From: Methylobacterium terrae | Lineage (GTDB): Bacteria > Pseudomonadota > Alphaproteobacteria > Rhizobiales > Beijerinckiaceae | Assembly (NCBI RefSeq): GCF_003173755.1 | Contig: NZ_CP029553.1 | Coordinates: 3,112,501-3,176,500 of the forward strand | Length of the DNA stretch: 64,000 nt | Direction of reading: 5' to 3' | Part shown: positions 37,207 through 45,386 of the stretch, one piece after another | Position numbering within the stretch: the first letter of the stretch is position 1 | Layout: each line of letters opens with the position of its first letter | The notes under the pieces: generated by a model | The model's database searches: none | What the model was told of the DNA's origin: nothing | The model's input: only the letters and a program-made list of their open reading frames with translations | Program-made: the position numbers and the translations under genes

Positions 37207-37548
37207 ATGTCCTCGCTCAGCATCCGCATCGACCTCGCCCCCGAGATCCGGGTCGGCCCCGGCAAGATCCGTCTCCTCGAAGCCATCGCCGAGCACGGCT
37301 CGATCTCGGCCGCCGGCCGGGTGCTCGGGATGTCGTACCGCCGCGCCTGGGTGCTCGTCGACGAGCTCAACCGTTCGTTCTCGCAGCCCGTCGTCGAGGG
37401 CCAGGTCGGGGGGCGCAGCGGCGGAGGTGCTCACGTCACGCCGTTCGGCGAGCGCCTGATCGCCTGCTACCGCGCCATCGAGCGCGATGCGACCGCGGTG
37501 GCCGCCCAGCACCTGGCCGGCCTTGAGGGCGCCGTCGCCGCACGCTGA
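37207..37548 (+). CDS. ModE N-terminal-like winged-helix regulator
   Basis: This 113-residue protein has a LysR/ModE-type helix-turn-helix: IRVGPGKIRLLEAIAEHGSISAAGRVLGMSYRRAWVLVDELNRSF. It then has a wing with GGRSGGGAHVTPFGERLIACYRAIE. It lacks the C-terminal molybdate-binding (Mop) domains of E. coli ModE. Such short forms occur near molybdate genes in many bacteria, but none are here. It should bind DNA; whether it senses molybdate is unclear. Confidence 0.85.
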   Translation: MSSLSIRIDLAPEIRVGPGKIRLLEAIAEHGSISAAGRVLGMSYRRAWVLVDELNRSFSQPVVEGQVGGRSGGGAHVTPFGERLIACYRAIERDATAVAAQHLAGLEGAVAAR

Positions 37549-38356
37549 CCGCCCGGGGAGCGCCCCCGCCGCCGGGGGGCTGGCGTGCGATGGATGCTGA
37601 CGACCCCGCGCTGCGGTCGTCCGGATATGGTGGCCGCGGCCGATGACACGGCCGCCACGGAGATGGTCATGCCGCTTGCCGCCTTGCCGCGCCGGCTCGC
37701 GACCCTGGCGGCTCGCACCGGCCTCGTGCCGACGGACGATTCCGGACGCAATGCGGCCCGCGCGTCGTCCTGTCCGAGGAAGGGCAGGGGATCCCGGCCC
37801 GGCACGACCTTGATCCCGATCGCATCGGATCCGTGACGCACCCGCCCCGCTCGATCATAGGCGCCGCTCCGTGTCGATCGCCGACCGGCGCGCCAAGCGC
37901 GCCGGGGCCGGTGTCCTCACCGCCAGCGACTAGGACCTCCACGGCCGGGCGGTCTCGCGCCCGGGACGCCGAGGGCGGGGCGCCCCACCGCCAAGGTCAT
38001 CGACGCTGTTACGCCCTGAGATCGGCCGGCGCTGCACCGACGACGCGATAATCCGGTCCGGCGGCCGGTTCTTCGGCGTCGAGGGCACCGACACGACCAG
38101 CGGGACGGCGGCGGGACGGAACGGTGTATCGGCGGCCGCCCCCATTCCGACCGTTGTGGTCGAGGAAACCGTCGCCGAAGGCACGCGCGGGATCATCGGC
38201 GACCTCGTGCCTGCCCCCCGGCGGTCTCGGCGGCATTTCAGCCCCGACCTGCACATCGTTCCGGGCAGCCACCGGGCGACGGAGACGCCGACCCTGCCCG
38301 ACGGCCTGAACGCCGATCAAGCGCCCTGGTCGGCGACGCCGCCTCGGGCCGACCTC
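37549..38356. other. 808-bp stretch without a convincing gene
   Basis: Several short frames cross this region on both strands, but none has a ribosome site together with recognisable protein features. Runs such as PTVVVEETVAEGTRGIIGDL near 38145-38200 look protein-like but end in poor sequence. It may be decayed coding DNA; no parent gene was identified. Confidence 0.4.
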
Positions 38357-39022
38357 CTACCAACGACCGGCCGCTTGGCGCGTGCGAAGGGACCGTTCGT
38401 CCTCGCTCGGCGGCCTGGTGGCGAAGCTGCCGGTCTCGATCGCCCCATCCCGCTCGAGCGCCGCGAAGTGGACGCCCTTGGGCGAGTGGGCCTGCTCGAC
38501 CAGCCGCCACGCACGGGCCGCCGACGGATCGTCCGCGTGCCAGCGCTTGCCGCGACCGAGCATGACCGGAAAGGTGATCAGCACGATCCGGTCGATGAGG
38601 CCCGCCGCGAGCAGCGCCGGGTAGAGCATGCTGCTTCCCTGGATGAGGAGATCGGGACCGTCGCTCTCCTTCAGGCCGGTGACCGCCGCGACGGGGTCGC
38701 CGACGAGACGCTGGCTGTTGGTCCAGCCGAGCGCCCGGTCGGACGAGGTCACGACGTGCTTGCGCACGGCATTGAAGGCCGCTCCGATCGGCTGATCCCC
38801 GTTATGCGGCCAGTAGGCGGCGAAGATCTCGTAGGTCCGGCGCCCGAGCAGCAGCTCGTACTCCGCCTCGAACAGCCTCCCCATCGCCCCGCCCAGCGCG
38901 GTGTCGAAGTACGGGAAGGTCCACCCACCATGAGTGAACCCGGTCTGATCCTCCTCCGGGCCACCCGGGGCCTGGATCACGCCGTCGAGCGACTGGAACA
39001 GGGATCCGGTGATCCTACGCAT
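38357..39022 (-). CDS. Dihydrofolate reductase-like (RibD C-terminal) family protein
   Basis: This 221-residue protein shows the family's start RRITGSLFQSLDGVIQAPGGPEED, the LLLGRRTYEIFAAYWP motif, and DLLIQGSSMLYPALLAAGLIDRIVLITFPVMLGRGKR. This is the DHFR-like NADPH-binding fold. Most proteins of this type have unproven substrates. It is last in an operon with two VOC-type genes and overlaps the upstream stop by 8 bp. The C-terminal 30 residues are extra and basic. Confidence 0.88.
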   Translation of the reverse strand: MRRITGSLFQSLDGVIQAPGGPEEDQTGFTHGGWTFPYFDTALGGAMGRLFEAEYELLLGRRTYEIFAAYWPHNGDQPIGAAFNAVRKHVVTSSDRALGWTNSQRLVGDPVAAVTGLKESDGPDLLIQGSSMLYPALLAAGLIDRIVLITFPVMLGRGKRWHADDPSAARAWRLVEQAHSPKGVHFAALERDGAIETGSFATRPPSEDERSLRTRQAAGRW

Positions 39023-39515
39023 GGACGGAATCCCCCCTGACGGCGGCCTCGATCCGGGCGATGTCGATCTTGCGCATGGTCATCATCGCCTCGAACGCGC
39101 GCCGGGCGGCGGCCTTGTCGGGATGGCCGTTGGCGCGCAGCAGCGCCCGGGGCGTGATCTGCCAGGAGAAACCCCACCGGTCGGTGCACCAGCCGCACTG
39201 GCTCTCGGCGCCGCCGCCGTCCACGATGGCGTTCCAGTAGCGGTCGGTCTCCGCCTGATCCTCGGTCAGCACCATGAAGCTGACCGCCTGGTTCGCCCTG
39301 AAGGCGGGGCCGCCGTTCAGGCCGACGAACGGGCGGCCGAGGACGGTGAACTTCACCGTCAGCTCGGCGCCCGCGGATCCGCCGGGGAAATCCGACGGCG
39401 CCTCCATGGGGGCGCCGACATGGCTGTCCGGAAAGGTCCCGGCATAGAACTCCGCGGCCCTGCGGGCCTCGCCGTGGTCGAACCACAGGCAGGTCGTCAG
39501 CTTCTCGCTCGTCAT
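39015..39515 (-). CDS. PhnB-like VOC family protein
   Basis: This 166-residue protein begins MTSEKLTTCLWFDHGEARRAAEFYAGTFPDSHVG and continues with VLGRPFVGLNGGP, SFMVLTEDQAETDRYWNAI and GWCTDRWGFSWQITPR. This matches the PhnB/3-demethylubiquinone-methyltransferase-like VOC group. Members are often annotated as glyoxalase-like, with unknown reaction. It lies 13 bp after the upstream VOC gene. Confidence 0.88.
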   Translation of the reverse strand: MTSEKLTTCLWFDHGEARRAAEFYAGTFPDSHVGAPMEAPSDFPGGSAGAELTVKFTVLGRPFVGLNGGPAFRANQAVSFMVLTEDQAETDRYWNAIVDGGGAESQCGWCTDRWGFSWQITPRALLRANGHPDKAAARRAFEAMMTMRKIDIARIEAAVRGDSVHA

Positions 39516-39528
39516 CGTCCGTCTCCCG

Positions 39529-40320
39529 TCACGCCGCCCGACGCGGACCGGCGAGGCCGAGCCGGTTGCCCGCCGGATCGGCGACGGTGGCCGAGTGGCT
39601 GCCGCCGGGGATCGGGTCGGGTCCCTGGAGCACCGTGCCGCCCCTCTCCCGGACCGTCGCGACCGCGACGTCGATGTCGGCCACGTGGACGTACCAGTTC
39701 CACCGCGCCGGCGCGCCGGTGGCGGCGCTCGGCATCACCGCGCCCGGGCGCAGGTCTCCCCGGCCGATGAAGGCGTACTCGCCCATACCCCCCATCGGCA
39801 TCGCCCCGAGCTTCTCCCAGCCGAACAGCGCGCCGTAGAACGCGATCGCCGCCTCGGGATCGGGGGTGGCGAGCTCGATCCAGACGCCGTGGCCGAGGGT
39901 CCGCTCCGTCCCCAGGGGAACGGGGCCGAAGGCACGGCTCTCGCCGGGCCTGGCGGGCGTCATCATGGCGAACATCACGCCCTGCGGATCGCGCGCCATC
40001 GCGAAGCGGCCGACATGGGGGATGTCGACGGGCCCGAACGGGACCTGCCCGCCGAGTTCGACGACCCGGGAGGCCAAGGCATCGACGTCCCCGGTCGCGA
40101 GGTAGATGGCCCAGCCGGGGAGGCCGGGTGCCCCGGGGATCGACCCGCGGATGCCGGCGACGGGCGTCCCGTCCGCCTCGGCGATCCGGTAGCCGCCGTG
40201 CTCGGGCATGGGGGACGGCGCGACATGCCAGCCGGCGACGGCCTCGTAGAAGGCTTGCGCGGCGTCCTGGTCGGTCGCGTTCAGCTCGAACCAGATGGGC
40301 GTTCCCTCGACGGTCGGCAT
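39529..40320 (-). CDS. VOC (glyoxalase-like) family protein, two-module
   Basis: From ATG 40320, with GGAGGAGG 4-5 nt upstream, it gives 263 residues. It contains two VOC modules: residues 1-125 (GTPIWFELNATDQDAAQAFYEAVAGW, IYLATGDVDALASRVVELGG) and 135-255 (GVWIELATPDPEAAIAFYGALFGWEK, VHVADIDVAVATVRERGGTV). This resembles the CFP32/antigen-type hydroxylase-like proteins. It could bind or modify a hydrophobic or metal-chelated compound. It is the first gene of a three-gene operon divergent from an HxlR regulator. Confidence 0.87.
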   Translation of the reverse strand: MPTVEGTPIWFELNATDQDAAQAFYEAVAGWHVAPSPMPEHGGYRIAEADGTPVAGIRGSIPGAPGLPGWAIYLATGDVDALASRVVELGGQVPFGPVDIPHVGRFAMARDPQGVMFAMMTPARPGESRAFGPVPLGTERTLGHGVWIELATPDPEAAIAFYGALFGWEKLGAMPMGGMGEYAFIGRGDLRPGAVMPSAATGAPARWNWYVHVADIDVAVATVRERGGTVLQGPDPIPGGSHSATVADPAGNRLGLAGPRRAA

Positions 40321-40368
40321 CGGACCTCCTCCGTGACACCATGCGCGTCCGCCGCGTCGCGGCACCGC

Positions 40369-40398
40369 TTGTCCCAGGCTGGCATCGTCGGTTATAGA
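40369..40398 (+). promoter_or_regulatory. Putative promoter giving a nearly leaderless hxlR-type message
   Basis: TTGTCC (40369-40374), an 18-bp spacer and TATAGA (40393-40398) precede the ATG at 40407 by only 8 nt. Transcription would then begin at or near the start codon. An ATAG-N7-CTAT inverted repeat (40394-40408) overlaps the -10 and the ATG and could be the regulator's own site. Confidence 0.4.
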
Positions 40399-40406
40399 AA
40401 GCAACT

Positions 40407-41099
40407 ATGGAGTCAGAAAAAATAACTGAAGCGGGATCGCGGGCACGAGAGCGCCGTTACGACGATGCCTGCGGCACCGCCCTCGCGCTGGAATTCATCG
40501 GGGAGCGCTGGTCGCTCCTGATCATGCGCGAGCTGGTCTTCGGTCCCCGGCGCTTCGGCGAGATCAAGGCGAACCTTCCGGGCATCAGCGCCAACGTCCT
40601 GACGCAGCGCCTGGAGAGCCTGGAGGAGGTGGGCATCGCCCGGCGCTACCACCTGCCCTCTCCGGCGAACGTCCAGGTCTACGACCTGACGGAGTGGGGC
40701 CGCGAGGCCGCGCCGCTGATGCGCGGCCTGGGCCGCTGGGCCGCCCGCTCGCCACGGCACGACGTGAGCCTCTTCATGTCGGGTGCCTCCGCGATGATGT
40801 CGCTCCAGGCCCTGGTCGACCCCGCGCGGGCGATGGCGTTGCCGGTGTCGGTCGCCTTCCACTTCCCCGGCGAGGACTTCGTCGCGCGGGTGGCCGGCGG
40901 TGAGATCCTCGTGAGCCGGGGCGCCGTGGAGGGACCCGACCTCGCCTTCACCGGCGACACGATGGCGATGCGCCGGACGATCTACGGCAAGGCGCCCCTC
41001 GCCAGGGACGGCGCGGGCGGCACCCTCGCCGTCGCGGGCGATGTCGATCTGGCGCGGTCCTTCATCGACCTCTTCCGCCTGCCTGCCAAAGCCGCCTGA
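40407..41099 (+). CDS. HxlR family regulator with C-terminal SCP2-like domain
   Basis: This 230-residue protein has an HxlR winged helix at residues 15-115 (YDDACGTALALEFIGERWSLLIMRELVFGPRRFGEIKANLPGISANVLTQRLESLEEVGI). A 110-residue extension follows that looks like a small sterol-carrier-type pocket (ARVAGGEILVSRGAVEGPDLAFTGDTMAMRR). The extension could bind a hydrophobic inducer. Conserved Cys22 is present. It is divergent from the VOC/PhnB/RibD-like operon and probably controls it. Confidence 0.87.
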   Translation: MESEKITEAGSRARERRYDDACGTALALEFIGERWSLLIMRELVFGPRRFGEIKANLPGISANVLTQRLESLEEVGIARRYHLPSPANVQVYDLTEWGREAAPLMRGLGRWAARSPRHDVSLFMSGASAMMSLQALVDPARAMALPVSVAFHFPGEDFVARVAGGEILVSRGAVEGPDLAFTGDTMAMRRTIYGKAPLARDGAGGTLAVAGDVDLARSFIDLFRLPAKAA

Positions 41100-41100
41100 T

Positions 41101-41765
41101 CCCGGCTCCGCTGGCTGGTCGGCGAACAGGCCAGCCACGTCCAGAAGTCCCTCGAGGCCGCCAACCTCAAGCTCGCCTCGGTGCTCACCGACATCATGGG
41201 CCAGTCCGGCCGCGCCGTCCTCGACGCGCTGGTCGAGGGGGAGCGCGATCCGGCCGGGCTGCAGGGCGCCGGTCAGTCCGCGGGTGAGGGCGCCGCCCGA
41301 GGCGATCCGTGCCGCGCTGACGGGCCGGATCGGCGATCACCACCGCTCCCTGCTCGGTGTCCATCCGCGCCAGTACGACGGATCAGGACGGGCGATCGGG
41401 GAGATCGACGCGCAACGTGGAGAGCGACCTCGGCCCTTTCGGGGAAGCGGTGAAGGTGCAGGTGACGATCCCGGGCATCGGTGACCTCACCGCGCAGGTG
41501 ATCCTCTCCGAGATCGGCCCCGACATGAGCCGCTTCCCGACCGCCGGCCACCTGATCTCCTGGGCAGGCCTATGCCCGGGGAGCGACGAGAGCGCGGGCA
41601 AGCGCCGCTCGACACGGCTGCGCAAGGGCACGCCCTGGCTCAAGACGGCCCTGGTGCAGGCGGCCTGGGCCGGAACGCGCAGGAAGACGAGCGACATCAG
41701 GGCGCAGTTCCGGCGCCTGGGCGGCCGGCGACCTCGACGCCGCCGCACGGCGCGCGCCCTCGACC
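41101..41765 (+). pseudogene. Degraded IS110 family transposase
   Basis: Three reading frames in succession carry pieces of one IS110 transposase. First is RWLVGEQASHVQKSLEAANLKLASVLTDIMGQSGRAVLDAL from 41103. Next, AIRAALTGRIGDHHRSLLGVHPRQYD lies in a second frame near 41310-41380. Last, FGEAVKVQVTIPGIGDLTAQVI through PTAGHLISWAGLCPG, KRRSTRLRKGTPWLKTALVQAAWA lies in a third frame to about 41740. The N-terminal DEDD part is missing. At least two frameshifts make it non-functional. It directly follows the HxlR-type gene. Confidence 0.88.
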
Positions 41766-41777
41766 TCCGCTTCCTTC

Positions 41778-41817
41778 GCTCGAGCAGGGATCACTTGGCT
41801 CGAGCAGGGATCGTTTG
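41778..41817. repeat. 20-bp direct repeat, two units
   Basis: GCTCGAGCAGGGATCACTTG at 41778 is followed directly by GCTCGAGCAGGGATCGTTTG. It lies just after the transposase remnant and may mark an old end or slippage. Confidence 0.7.
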
Positions 41818-41889
41818 GCCACGGTCGCGACGCGAAGCGCATCCATGACCGGAGCGAGAGGCGGCAGCCCTGGCCTTGGGGTTTCGCGA

Positions 41890-42903
41890 TCAGAAGACGG
41901 CGTGGTCGCCGCGCTCGGCCTCGGCCTCGCCCCGGAGCAGGCGCGCGTAGTAGTCGAACAGCGTCTCGGACCCGGTGCCGGGCGTCGCCGCCGCGTCGTA
42001 CCGGCCCGAGGCGGGGTCCAGAACGAGCATCGATTCCGTGGCGTAGTAGCGCCCGATCCGCGCGAGCTCGGCCTTGTCGGCCAGCGAGGGAACCACGCGG
42101 CCGGACGTGGACAGCCCCCAGACCACGGCATCCAGAAGACCCACCGGCACATGCCGAAAGCGCGGGGGGCGGCCGAGCAGGGCGAACAATGCCTCGCCCT
42201 GCTGCCGGGGCGTGATCGCCTCGCCCGGTCCGCCGATCGGGAGAACGCGGTTGCGCCGCTCGCGCTCCTCGGTGCACGCGGCGAGGTAGCGGGCCAGATC
42301 GTCGTCGCTGATCGGCTTGCAGGCCGTGAGCGCGCCGTCGCCGAACAGCAGCCAGGGCCTGCCCCGCCGGACGCCCTCGACCTGCCCGGAGAGCGACTTG
42401 AAGAACGCCGTGGGCCTGACGATCGTGTAGTCGATCCCCGAGGCGATCAGCGCACGCTCGAAGGCCAGCTTGGCCCGCTGGAACGCGAGCAGCGGCTTCT
42501 GGACGCAGATCGCCGAGAGCAGGACCATGTGCCCGATGCCGGACGCCCTGGCCGCGGCCAGCACCACCAGATGCGCGTCGTGGTCGATCGCCCAGGCGTC
42601 GCGGGGACGCCCGGTGCGCGAGGCGAGGCACGTGACCAGGGTGTCGAAGCGCTCGCCGCGCAGGCCGTCGCGCGCCAGCGAGGTCGGATCGGTCACGTCG
42701 CCGAACCGGACGGCGGCGCCCGCGGGAAGCCCGAGGGGTGCGGCGGCATCCGACCCGGTCGGCAGGCCGGGCCGGGACCTGACGAAGCAGACCACGTCGT
42801 GACCGCGCGCCACGAGGGCCCGCGCGGTTGCGCGGCCGATGGTGCCCGTGGCGCCGACGAGGAAGACCCGCCGCCCGCGACGGCCGGAGGATGCGTGCGC
42901 CAT
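41890..42903 (-). CDS. bciA: Divinyl (bacterio)chlorophyllide 8-vinyl reductase, BciA type
   Basis: The ATG at 42903 with GGGGAGA upstream gives 337 residues. An atypical SDR/NmrA-like Rossmann start, VFLVGATGTIGRATARALVARGHDVVCFVR, is followed by the BciA run RFGDVTDPTSLARDGLRGERFDTLVTCLASRTG. Later come MVLLSAICVQKPLLAFQRAKLAFE, VRPTAFFKSLSGQVEGVRRG and RIGRYYATESMLVLDP. BciA reduces the C8 vinyl group of divinyl protochlorophyllide or chlorophyllide with NADPH in bacteriochlorophyll synthesis. This indicates an aerobic anoxygenic phototroph. No other photosynthesis gene is in the window, so it lies apart from the main cluster. Confidence 0.92.
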   Translation of the reverse strand: MAHASSGRRGRRVFLVGATGTIGRATARALVARGHDVVCFVRSRPGLPTGSDAAAPLGLPAGAAVRFGDVTDPTSLARDGLRGERFDTLVTCLASRTGRPRDAWAIDHDAHLVVLAAARASGIGHMVLLSAICVQKPLLAFQRAKLAFERALIASGIDYTIVRPTAFFKSLSGQVEGVRRGRPWLLFGDGALTACKPISDDDLARYLAACTEERERRNRVLPIGGPGEAITPRQQGEALFALLGRPPRFRHVPVGLLDAVVWGLSTSGRVVPSLADKAELARIGRYYATESMLVLDPASGRYDAAATPGTGSETLFDYYARLLRGEAEAERGDHAVF

Positions 42904-43129
42904 GGTTCTCCCCGACAGGCCCTCTCCAAGATCGCCGGCGCGACCATAGCGCGGTCCCGCACCGCCGTGGGGCGCCACGTCCCGGGCGTCGGGCGGCGAA
43001 CGGCGGGGAGGTGACCCAGAGGTCCAGGCGCAGGTCAGGGCCCGACCCGGATCAGCCGCCGGCGGTCACCGCCACGGAGTCCTGGCCGCGCTCGGGTCAC
43101 CCGCCGGACCCGCTCATACCCTCGCGCCT

Positions 43130-43225
43130 CGGCATCGACCCGTCGATGCCGAGGGGTCCGGCGCACCAGCGCCGACGCCCGTTCGGGCTCAGCCGGCGCC
43201 TTCGAACGGATCCGTTCGAAGGCGC
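43130..43225. repeat. Dispersed palindromic repeat, copy 3
   Basis: It starts with the palindrome CGGCATCGAC-CC-GTCGATGCCG (43130-43151) and ends with a 30-bp perfect palindrome centred on 43210/43211 (GCGCCTTCGAACGGA and its complement). The middle matches copy 1 closely. It lies 8 bp past the stop of the lipoprotein gene and is the best-preserved copy. The rest of the 42904-43232 gap shows nothing else. Confidence 0.85.
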
Positions 43226-43232
43226 TGGGGCA

Positions 43233-43583
43233 TCAATCGACGCAGCGATACACCGTGCCGATCGCCTCGGCCGCGCCCCAGCCGGCCGCGTCGTTGAGGA
43301 GGTAGAGGTGGGTACCGCCGGTCGCGGCGGTCCGGCGGCGGAGGTCGACGAGAAGCGCCTCGTAGGCCTCGACCCTCGCGGCGGCGACGAGGCGGGCGGG
43401 GCGCCCGAGGGTCGCCACGAAGCGGCAGCCTCTGACGGCCGCGAGGTCCCGCACGAGGGTCACGCCGTCCCCGGGCTCGCGGACCGACAGGCATCCGGCG
43501 AGCAGTGCGGAGAGGGCAAGCAGCGCCAGCGGAGCGCAGGAGCGCCGCATCCCGGCCGGGCGGCGAGCGATCGCGCGCGTCAT
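43233..43583 (-). CDS. Small lipoprotein of the curli operon
   Basis: This 116-residue protein has a long signal peptide with a perfect lipobox LLAGC (Cys31). Its mature domain contains GVTLVRDLAAVRGCRFVATL, ARVEAYEALLVDLRRRTAATGGTHLYLLND and the end IGTVYRC. This resembles DUF4156/RcsF-like envelope lipoproteins with one disulfide. The ATG overlaps the csgG stop by 4 bp. It may help place or monitor the CsgG secretion pore; that role is inferred only from position. Confidence 0.8.
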   Translation of the reverse strand: MTRAIARRPAGMRRSCAPLALLALSALLAGCLSVREPGDGVTLVRDLAAVRGCRFVATLGRPARLVAAARVEAYEALLVDLRRRTAATGGTHLYLLNDAAGWGAAEAIGTVYRCVD

Positions 43584-44590
43584 GGCGACACCGGCTGCGG
43601 CTTGGCGTCGGCGCGGGGCGGGGCCGGCGGGGGCAGCGCGGCGAGCATCATGCTCGCCGCCTCCGGGCTCGGCGCCGCGGCCTCGGCCTCCGCGAGGGCC
43701 TGCCGCCGGTCGGAATCGGACGGGATCTCCGCCTTCACCTTCAGGGGCTTCGACGATTTGTACCGCTTCACGTGCTCCGCGGCGGCGAGACCGGTCCTGA
43801 ACTTCCACAATCCCTTCTCGGCCCCCTCCATGATCAGGGCGTAGACGCCGAGCTCGATCGCCTCGCGGACCGCGAGCTGGGTCGGCTCGTTGCGCGAGAA
43901 GCCGGCCTCCGCCTCCAGGATCTTGTCGATCGCGATGAACTTGTAGGTGCTGCCGTCGACCAGGACGGAGTAGATCGTCTTGGTGGTGGTGACGCTGAGC
44001 AGGACCTGGCCGCTCTGCACCGAGACGAGGCGCAGCGCGACGGTCACGGCGTCGCGCCGGTACTTCGTGTCCGCGCCGATCCCGAGGTAGCGCGCGCCGA
44101 ACCCGCCCGTCACCGTGTTCGCGTCGTAGGCCAGGATCCCGCCCTCGAGGATCAGCCCGGCGAAGCGCAGCGGCGGGAGCGGGGCCGCGCTCGCCCCCTG
44201 GTACTCGACCCGGGTCGCGCGGATGAGCTGCCGCTCCTGGAGCAGCGCCTGGAGGCCGCCGCGCTCGACGACGTTGAACCACCTGCCCCCGCCGGCGCGG
44301 CGCAGGGCGTCGACCACGAAGGCCGAGCCGCCCTGCGTCACCGCGCGCGAGTACTCGGCGAAGTTGTCGCTCGGCTTGTTCTGGCCGGTCAGGTCGGGAA
44401 ACGCGTAGAGCGCGACGTCGATCGGCCGCTGGGGCGGCGGGAGGGATTCGAGCCCGATTCCCGTCGGGGAGGAGGGTGTCACCTGGGGCGCCTCGGCCAG
44501 GATTTCCCGTTCTCCGGCGACCGTCTGGCACCCTGCCAGGGCGAGGGGCGAGCAGAGGAGGGCGAGGATGCGTGCGATCTGGGATGTCAT
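43580..44590 (-). CDS. csgG: Curli secretion channel CsgG
   Basis: This 336-residue lipoprotein has its lipobox at LALAGC (Cys21). CsgG family features are RPIDVALYAFPDLTGQNKPS, FVVDALRRAGGGRWFNVVERGGLQALLQERQLIR, and the pore-forming/periplasmic part with GGFGARYLGIGADTKYRRDAVTVALRLVSVQSGQVL. GVYALIMEGAEKGLW is near the end. It forms the nonameric outer membrane channel that exports curlin subunits. It is about 60 residues longer than E. coli CsgG because of an Ala/Pro-rich C-terminal tail (EAAAPSPEAASMMLAALPPPAPP). Confidence 0.95.
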   Translation of the reverse strand: MTSQIARILALLCSPLALAGCQTVAGEREILAEAPQVTPSSPTGIGLESLPPPQRPIDVALYAFPDLTGQNKPSDNFAEYSRAVTQGGSAFVVDALRRAGGGRWFNVVERGGLQALLQERQLIRATRVEYQGASAAPLPPLRFAGLILEGGILAYDANTVTGGFGARYLGIGADTKYRRDAVTVALRLVSVQSGQVLLSVTTTKTIYSVLVDGSTYKFIAIDKILEAEAGFSRNEPTQLAVREAIELGVYALIMEGAEKGLWKFRTGLAAAEHVKRYKSSKPLKVKAEIPSDSDRRQALAEAEAAAPSPEAASMMLAALPPPAPPRADAKPQPVSP

Positions 44591-44674
44591 GTCTCAGCCG
44601 TTCGCCGGCGGCCGTTCGGCCGATGCCGGCCCGGTCACCGGAGAGTTGCTGCGCGGGGAAGGGCGAAAAAGGCT

Positions 44675-45127
44675 CTAGAAGCCGAGGGGCACCGTTACGG
44701 TCGACGTGCTGGTCCCGTCGTTGACGGTGATCTGCACGTTGGCGCCGACCTGCTGGAACGTGATCGTCGTTCCCTGGACCACGAAGGTCCCGCTCTGCTG
44801 CGCGTTCTGCCCGAAGATCGCGGTCGTGATGCGATCGGCGACCGCCGCCAGGAGCCGGGCGTTGATGATCGCCGCGAAGTTGTTGGCCTGCGACGTCGAG
44901 GTCTGGGATTGCTGCGCCTGCTGGATCGCCTGCGCCATCGCGGCGCGCTGCTGCTCCTGCCGCACGAACACGTTCTGCGACGTCCCCTGCTGTAGAAGCC
45001 AAGTCCCGTTCAGTGGAGATCCGCCGAAAGACGGATTATTGGGCTGGTACGTCAACGGCGAGCCCGCGGCCGCGACGACACTCAACACGAGACCGGATGC
45101 GGCGGCGACGCTTGAGAAACAGTTCAC
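44675..45127 (-). CDS. csgF: Curli assembly protein CsgF
   Basis: The GTG at 45127 has GGAGG 5 nt upstream and gives 150 residues. After a signal peptide the mature N-terminus has the CsgF signature SPLTYQPNNPSFGGSPLNGTWLLQ; E. coli CsgF has an equivalent F-x-NP-x-FGG-x-P-x-NG segment that lines the CsgG pore. The C-terminal half is beta-rich (GTFVVQGTTITFQQVGANVQITV). It caps the channel outside the cell and couples secretion to nucleation. It lies 84 bp before csgG. Confidence 0.93.
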   Translation of the reverse strand: MNCFSSVAAASGLVLSVVAAAGSPLTYQPNNPSFGGSPLNGTWLLQQGTSQNVFVRQEQQRAAMAQAIQQAQQSQTSTSQANNFAAIINARLLAAVADRITTAIFGQNAQQSGTFVVQGTTITFQQVGANVQITVNDGTSTSTVTVPLGF

Positions 45128-45386
45128 GAGGCCTCCAACACGCTCGCTGCCCCGACGGCCCGGCACTAACAAATATTGTCAGGGGACAAGCCCTTTGCCA
45201 ACTGTTCCGCTCGCCCCCTGTATTGTCATCGCGCGGAACGCGACCGGCTGTGGCTTCGTTGTCACATCGCGTCCGGCGGACCCATACCTGTCAGCGCTTC
45301 TCCATCGACCCAGGCGGATTCGCGCATGCGCGCGGGGCATCGCTCCGTGGGGACGGAGCCGTCACTCCCGCGGCGCGCCCTCGCGG
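45128..45386 (-). promoter_or_regulatory. Gap between curlin and csgF genes with probable promoter
   Basis: The AT-rich part near 45165-45235 reads, on the minus strand, TTGGCA, 18 bp, AATATT, a fair promoter for csgFG. A TTGTC-AGGG-GACAA inverted repeat (45176-45189) overlaps it. No gene is seen here. Confidence 0.4.

Noticed and set aside
37585-38320. Short frames on both strands in the 808-bp gap after the ModE-like gene
   Set aside because: None joins a ribosome site with protein-like sequence. They may be relics, but no parent family was recognised, so no pseudogene was called.
41273-41551. Minus-strand frame across the IS110 remnant
   Set aside because: It is the antisense of the transposase fragments, whose plus-strand pieces match the IS110 family clearly.
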